Positions 59,855 through 64,000 of a DNA stretch of 64,000 nt are shown here, one piece after another (position 1 is the stretch's first letter; the number at the start of each line of letters is the position of its first letter). A program made the position numbers and the translations under genes. The stretch lies in contig CM062379.1 in NCBI GenBank assembly GCA_031310005.1, forward strand, positions 2,418,001 through 2,482,000. Reading direction: 5' to 3'. Under the pieces are notes generated by a model. The model searched no databases, was not told the DNA's origin, and was given only the letters and a program-made list of their open reading frames with translations. The stretch comes from Dactylellina haptotyla (taxonomy: Eukaryota > Ascomycota > Orbiliomycetes > Orbiliales > Orbiliaceae).

Positions 59855-60989
59855 ATGCCGTCGTTCCCTTCGTTGGGAGGTCGTCAGTCTCCGGTCCTGC
59901 CCACAAGCCGGCCGACGTCCGCCATGGGCAGTCACCTCAACGCACAGTCACCTCTCCCTTCACCGGCCTTCGTGGCAGCAGGCCATCTACACACCATGCC
60001 GGGAGTTAGCGGTGCTACTAGAACCTTTGGACCTATCGGTGGGAGGTCGGACGGGTTCAAAGTACCCGTATTCGTCAAGCGGCAAGTACCCTTCTGCTTT
60101 TATATCCGAGAAAAAAAGGGAAAAGAGAATACCCGGCTAACCAGATATCGCGTGCATCAGATTATGGAAGATACCGCAGATGGACTTCGAAATGGCAATA
60201 TGGGAAATGACGTGCCTTCTGATCTCTCCAAAGAAGGTCTTCCGGTCAATGTACCACAATAAACGTGTGTTTCATTCCACATCCTCTAGTCGAACTCGGA
60301 GCTATCAACCTGGAAATAAGCGGAACTAACGAATCGCTGGTGTTTACAGAGACCAAAGGACACTGGGGCCGAGACGACCCGTCATTCGTCGCCTTGCTAT
60401 CATTTTTCCTCGTCTTGACGTCCATCGCATGGGGTCTCGCATACACCCCTTCGTTCCTCTCGATAGCGAGATTAGCACTCGTCTTGACCTTCGTACATTT
60501 CCTCAGCGGAGCTCTATTCGTCGCCACTCTCGGCTGGTACCTTGCTCCCAGGTTCCTACGAAAGGGCCGAACCGGTAGATTTGGCACGGTCCCTACTGCC
60601 GGTGAGGGGGAGCTCGAATGGGCGTACTGCTTTGACGTAGCGGTGCGCGCATTCTTCGTCGCATTCTTCTTTCTGTACATTGTACAGTTTTTCTTGATGC
60701 CCTTGTTATCCCGTAACTGGTGGATATCGTTGTTCATCGGAAACACCCTCTATCTCGTAGCGTTTTCGTTCTACTGCGTCATTACCTTTCTCGGATATAA
60801 TGGTGAGCGACTCCTCTTATAGCTACAAACTTTGGTTGCTAACGAGCTTGTGATATAGCCTTACCTTTTCTAAGCCATACCGAGGTCATCCTTTCCCCTA
60901 TCGTTGGCTTCGTTGCCATTTGGGTCGTCAGCTTGTTCGGCATCAACATTGCACGAAATATTGCGCCTCTCCTTATCAAGGGAGCATAG
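59855..60989 (+). CDS. UNC-50/Gmh1 family Golgi membrane protein
   Basis: Polytopic Golgi/ER protein; yeast Gmh1 interacts with the Arf exchange factor Gea1. Exons 59855-60081, 60161-60264, 60350-60802, 60859-60989 give 304 aa. The N-terminus is Ser/Pro-rich. The family core is VKRLWKIPQMDFEMAIWEM, TCLLISPKKVFRSMYHNKQTKGHWGRDDPSF, then membrane spans (FVALLSFFLVLTSIAWGLAY; LALVLTFVHFLSGALFVATLGWYL; CFDVAVRAFFVAFFFLYIVQFFL; WWISLFIGNTLYLVAFSFYCVITFLGYN; VGFVAIWVVSLFGINIARNI). Intron 1 has a GCAAGT donor, a non-canonical GC-AG intron. No GT donor gives the right phase with the CTAAC branch site and ATCAG acceptor. Confidence 0.92.
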
Positions 60990-61753
60990 CGACTCCTCGA
61001 ATTCCTCCTCCCTAACCGCCCTCACTGTCTCTTTCTTAACTTCTGATTATTTTCTGAATCATAGGATTGAACTTTTTATAATGATGAATGCTTTCTAGCG
61101 AATGTGATATGTACGGGTTTGTTTGCCTTGTTTAATGATTTGGCACTAACTAATGGGGTTTCTTTTGGGGAACGGGCATGGCTGTTTGATACTTGCACAG
61201 GATTGCTACATCTTAATAGAATCTTTTTGATAGCACAGTCGGCAGGCGAATCGAATTCAATCTGAATTTTGTTTTGTTTTTTTGAAGCTCTTGAACGAGT
61301 TGATCACTTGTGGGTTCGGTTGTGATTCTCATGGTCTTTTGAGAATCGGACATTAAATTGGGCTATTTACGACAGACATTTACGTCATTTGGCTCTCATT
61401 CCGTCCGAAGATGAAAAATTTGGTCGTCTTTGAAATAAGCGGCCATCTCATATATATAAGTCCAGGCTGGTTGTTCTTTTTGTTTTATGAATAGGCGGTG
61501 GCGGATGTTCGAGAAACATGTTTTCGTACCTCGAGGAAAGCTTTATCGATATATCGAGCATATGGGTACTTACAGGTTGACCCAATATTCTCGGACGTGA
61601 TGCACCTCTGCGAATTATAATCGAAATTACTCAACTATCCTGGGTGGTTTTAATGCTGCCGTTTTTATTCTATGGTTACATTCACACTGACCATCTGGCG
61701 ACTATCCGATTTCCAATAGCCTGTATCTTAGAATTTAAATATGAAATTCGATA
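60990..61753. other. Convergent 3' region, UNC50 / small gene
   Basis: 760 bases, AT-rich, between stop codons. No coding region recognised; presumably 3' UTRs. Confidence 0.45.
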
Positions 61754-62138
61754 CTACCGCCGGAAGAACCTCCCCCACTCAGAGTTCTTGAATTCGTCTC
61801 GGAAAAGCTTGCTGTACAACCGTAGTCCGGTAGCCGCCTCTTTCTGCTCTTCTTCCCTCGCGGCTTTCGCAGCCGCTCTATACGCTGGATTGCGGATCTC
61901 TTGTATCTTGCCGTGGATACCCCGCACGGCGCGGTGAAAGAACGGGGATTGAAGAAGCTATGCACCCTGTTAGCAGTATTCGTGTGCAAATGCCGAAGGA
62001 ACCGTTCGTATGGTACGTACTCGGGCGACGAGGTATGCCTGGGATTGAACAACAGTGAGCGGAAACATCCGGGATGGGTTTAAGCTTCTGGAAGGGGCTT
62101 ACCTCGATCATACGAAACGGAAGTTGAGACCATGCCAT
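61754..62138 (-). CDS. Small basic protein, weak Mrx7-like resemblance
   Basis: 85-aa protein from exons 62138-62103, 62038-62021, 61957-61754. It reads MAWSQLPFRMIEAYLVARLLQ, then SPFFHRAVRGIHGKIQEIRNP, a basic and Ala/Glu-rich middle, and ends FKNSEWGRFFRR. Exon 2 is 18 nt (six codons). The HRAVRxIH pattern and length resemble the small Mrx7-type mitochondrial ribosome-associated proteins, but I recall that family only roughly, so the name is a guess. The gene structure is better supported: three exons, good splice sites, one open frame and a start 215 bp from the divergent RING gene. Confidence 0.55.
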
Positions 62139-62353
62139 CTTTTTGAACTTCGGCGTTCTGTGGCACGTCTGTGTCGGCTTTCACATTTGAGTGGCCAAGA
62201 TTGATTGAAGGGCGGTTTCGAGAAGTATGCGTCTGTTGCAGCGGATTGCGAAAAGGTGGTTGTGTAAGCCGGTCTTGGCACGCGGTTTAAAGCTGCTCTC
62301 GCCAATTTGAGCCTCGACTTTCTTGAATCAACCAGTCATCCCACCACCCTCTC
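62139..62353. promoter_or_regulatory. Compact bidirectional promoter
   Basis: Only 215 bp separate the start codons of the small Mrx7-like gene and the RING gene. Both leaders and core promoters must lie within or overlap here. No TATA box seen. Confidence 0.45.
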
Positions 62354-63293
62354 ATGGCAGCTAGTGCCTCTCCCGCTCCCAACATCACCCAGGAACGGCC
62401 CCCGGAATTCACCAAAGATGTAGAATCGATCTCTTCATCCAATTCGGATACTCTTCGAATACCAGAAAGTTGCTGTATCTGTCTAGGTACCATATCGTCT
62501 GCGACTCGCGCAGTCGCCACACCATGTCTGCACGCCTGCTTCGATTTTTCCTGCTTGGTAACATGGCTGGAAGGTGCGCAGAGCGTCTGTCCGGTGTGCA
62601 AGCAAGCGGTAGAAAACGTCAAGTATAACTTCGACCCAACAGGGACCGGATTCCAAAAGGTTCGTACCTCGCTTTCCCCTCAGCTGTAATGCTATGGCTG
62701 GATCGGAGAATAGGATGAGACTAATCGTTCGTTTTATGTAGTACCGTATTAAATCTACGGCCATTGCAACGTCCTCAAATGCTAGATCTACTCGAACCCT
62801 TCATCGGCGCAGCGAAACCCGCCGTCATACCTCGCGATATTCTTCAAACCCCAACGACAAACCGGACGACATTGCCCGCCGCCGGTTCGTGTATAAACAC
62901 CGCCTGAGAAGCTTACACATGGGCGTCAACCGCAAATCCCGGTTCGCAAACTACACCCCGCGCTCGGTGCGGCAAGACCCCGAGCTTCTGTCGAAAGCGA
63001 AGGCGTTTATCCGGCGGGAGCTGGAGGTGTTCGACTGGACGGAGGCGAATAGGGAGTGGTTGGTGGAATATATCGTCGCGATAGTGAAGACTGTCAATCT
63101 GAAAGGGGCTGAAGGGAAGGCGGAGGATCTGCTCGAGGAGTTTCTGGGAAGAGAGTTCGCGGGAGTGTTTATTCACGAGTTGAATGCTTTCTTGAAGAGC
63201 CCGTTTGTCAGGGTTAGGGATTTTGATGGATGGGCGCAGTATGAGATGGATATACCGGCGGATGTAGGGGAGGTTGATTTGGGGGATAGATGA
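62354..63293 (+). CDS. RING-finger protein, TOPORS-like
   Basis: Predicted E3 ubiquitin (or SUMO) ligase. Exons 62354-62659 and 62742-63293 give 285 aa. The RING at about 41-88 is CCICLGTISSATRAVATPCLHACFDFSCLVTWLEGAQSVCPVCKQ, followed by YNFDPTG. The C-terminal half is the conserved extension seen after the RING in TOPORS proteins: RRFVYKHRLRSLHMGVNRKSRFANYTP, then LSKAKAFIRRELEVF, WLVEYIVAIVKTV, EFLGREFAGVFIHELNAFLKSPF. A basic, Ser/Arg-rich linker joins the two. TOPORS in animals is a nuclear dual ubiquitin/SUMO ligase; the fungal role is unproven. The 5' end is close to the divergent Mrx7-like gene. Confidence 0.78.
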
Positions 63294-64000
63294 AGCATGG
63301 CATCTGTGGATTCGAGACATACAAATAGCTTGAGAGATACCAAGCGGAACGACTCTCTGGAGTCTTCAGTCTCAAGACTGGCCGAGGATTATATGGGATT
63401 CTTCACCTATTTGCTATTCGACACCAAATGCGGCCCCTCTAAGAACCGAGATAGGCGTTCTAGCTGAGAGCGCTCTTGTGGAAGCGATGCACCCAGTTCC
63501 GTTAAGGATGGTTCCCTACGGGATGGTTTGGAAGGAGTCTCTGAACAACTACCACAGGGATATACTAAGACATTGTTAGACTAGCGGACTTGTAGATTTC
63601 GTCTTAGAAAATTTAAGCCTGTAGATAACTGCAATTTCATCTCAATAGAAACTTCACCGTCCAAGCTCGTCGACAGCATTTATACAACAAAGCGCAAGCC
63701 GACGAGGACAGCCTGCGTTGACCTTGTGCGACGGTTGCGCCACGAGTATTCGCTGTGGCGAGTGGCGAGTGCGGCGCATTTTGTTTGTTTGTTTACGGAA
63801 ATCAACACAAAACGGCTGTGGCACGCTTTTGCTATCAGAATTATTGCAAGCTAAGCTGCTAACGAGCCAGAAGACCCCTCCACCTTTGATATTATCGCCA
63901 AACTCGCCCAGTCCCAAAGGATCGCGTATATCTGATCGGCGAGCTGCTGCGAGCGGTACCTGGCCTTCTCCAACTTATTACGATCTCTGTACCCGACAAA
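63294..64000. other. Right edge of window
   Basis: About 700 bases after the RING gene. A short minus-strand ORF (63654-63917) has no recognisable features. A GTTT run lies near 63782. Nothing supported. Confidence 0.4.

Noticed and set aside
59359-60009. 216-codon plus-strand ORF before and over the UNC50 start
   Set aside because: It overlaps UNC50 exon 1 in another frame and consists of Ser/Pro-rich sequence from a CT-rich leader.

Overview
The window is nuclear DNA of a filamentous ascomycete (Pezizomycotina). Genes are dense, about one per 3 kb. Nearly every gene is split by short introns of 50-120 nt with GT...AG ends and CTAAC/CTGAC-type branch sites. The protein set is fungal: Atm1, a fungal-type NDUFA9, Kha1, Tsr3, Vac14, Gga and Aim24. 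No tRNA, rRNA, CRISPR array, intact transposon or virus was recognised. I rebuilt the exons by hand; reading frames close across every junction for 21 genes.

Layout. 1.1-4.5 kb (-): ATM1, mitochondrial ABC exporter. 5.1-6.9 kb (-) and 12.1-14.1 kb (+): two F-box paralogues pointing away from each other. Between them lie a 2-oxoglutarate oxygenase (+, 8.3-9.4 kb) and complex I subunit NDUFA9 (-, 9.7-11.2 kb). 14.1-15.9 kb: AT-rich stretch with a possible broken ORF. 15.9-17.2 kb (+): RPN9. 17.4-18.5 kb (-): J-domain membrane protein. 19.0-21.3 kb (-): DENND6-like Rab exchange factor. 22.7-25.8 kb (+): VAC14. 26.6-30.6 kb (-): mitochondrial IF2. 30.9-32.3 kb (-): TSR3. 32.6-35.0 kb (+): GGA adaptor. 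35.0-38.8 kb: the largest gap, no clear gene. 38.8-41.7 kb (+): KHA1. 42.8-44.7 kb (-): secreted GH18 chitinase. 46.5-48.0 kb (-): AIM24. 49.1-50.0 kb (+): divergent Ras-like protein. 50.8-51.3 kb (-): eIF5A. 52.7-54.7 kb (+): UBP8. 55.6-57.3 kb (-): protein tyrosine phosphatase. 59.9-61.0 kb (+): UNC50/Gmh1. 61.8-62.1 kb (-): 85-aa protein resembling Mrx7. 62.4-63.3 kb (+): TOPORS-like RING protein.

Three cellular themes recur: mitochondria (ATM1, NDUFA9, J-protein, IF2, AIM24, Mrx7-like), Golgi/endolysosome traffic (DENND6, VAC14, GGA, KHA1, UNC50) and ubiquitin/proteasome (RPN9, two F-box proteins, UBP8, RING). Most are conserved housekeeping genes. I see no metabolic gene cluster and no obvious new multi-gene system.

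The most unusual items are the paired F-box paralogues with matching exon structure, a Ras-like protein that keeps its P-loop and CaaX box but lacks the usual switch II and NKxD motifs, several micro-exons (14, 18, 26 and 29 nt), a GC-AG intron in UNC50, and an ORF with one apparent frameshift at about 15.0 kb.
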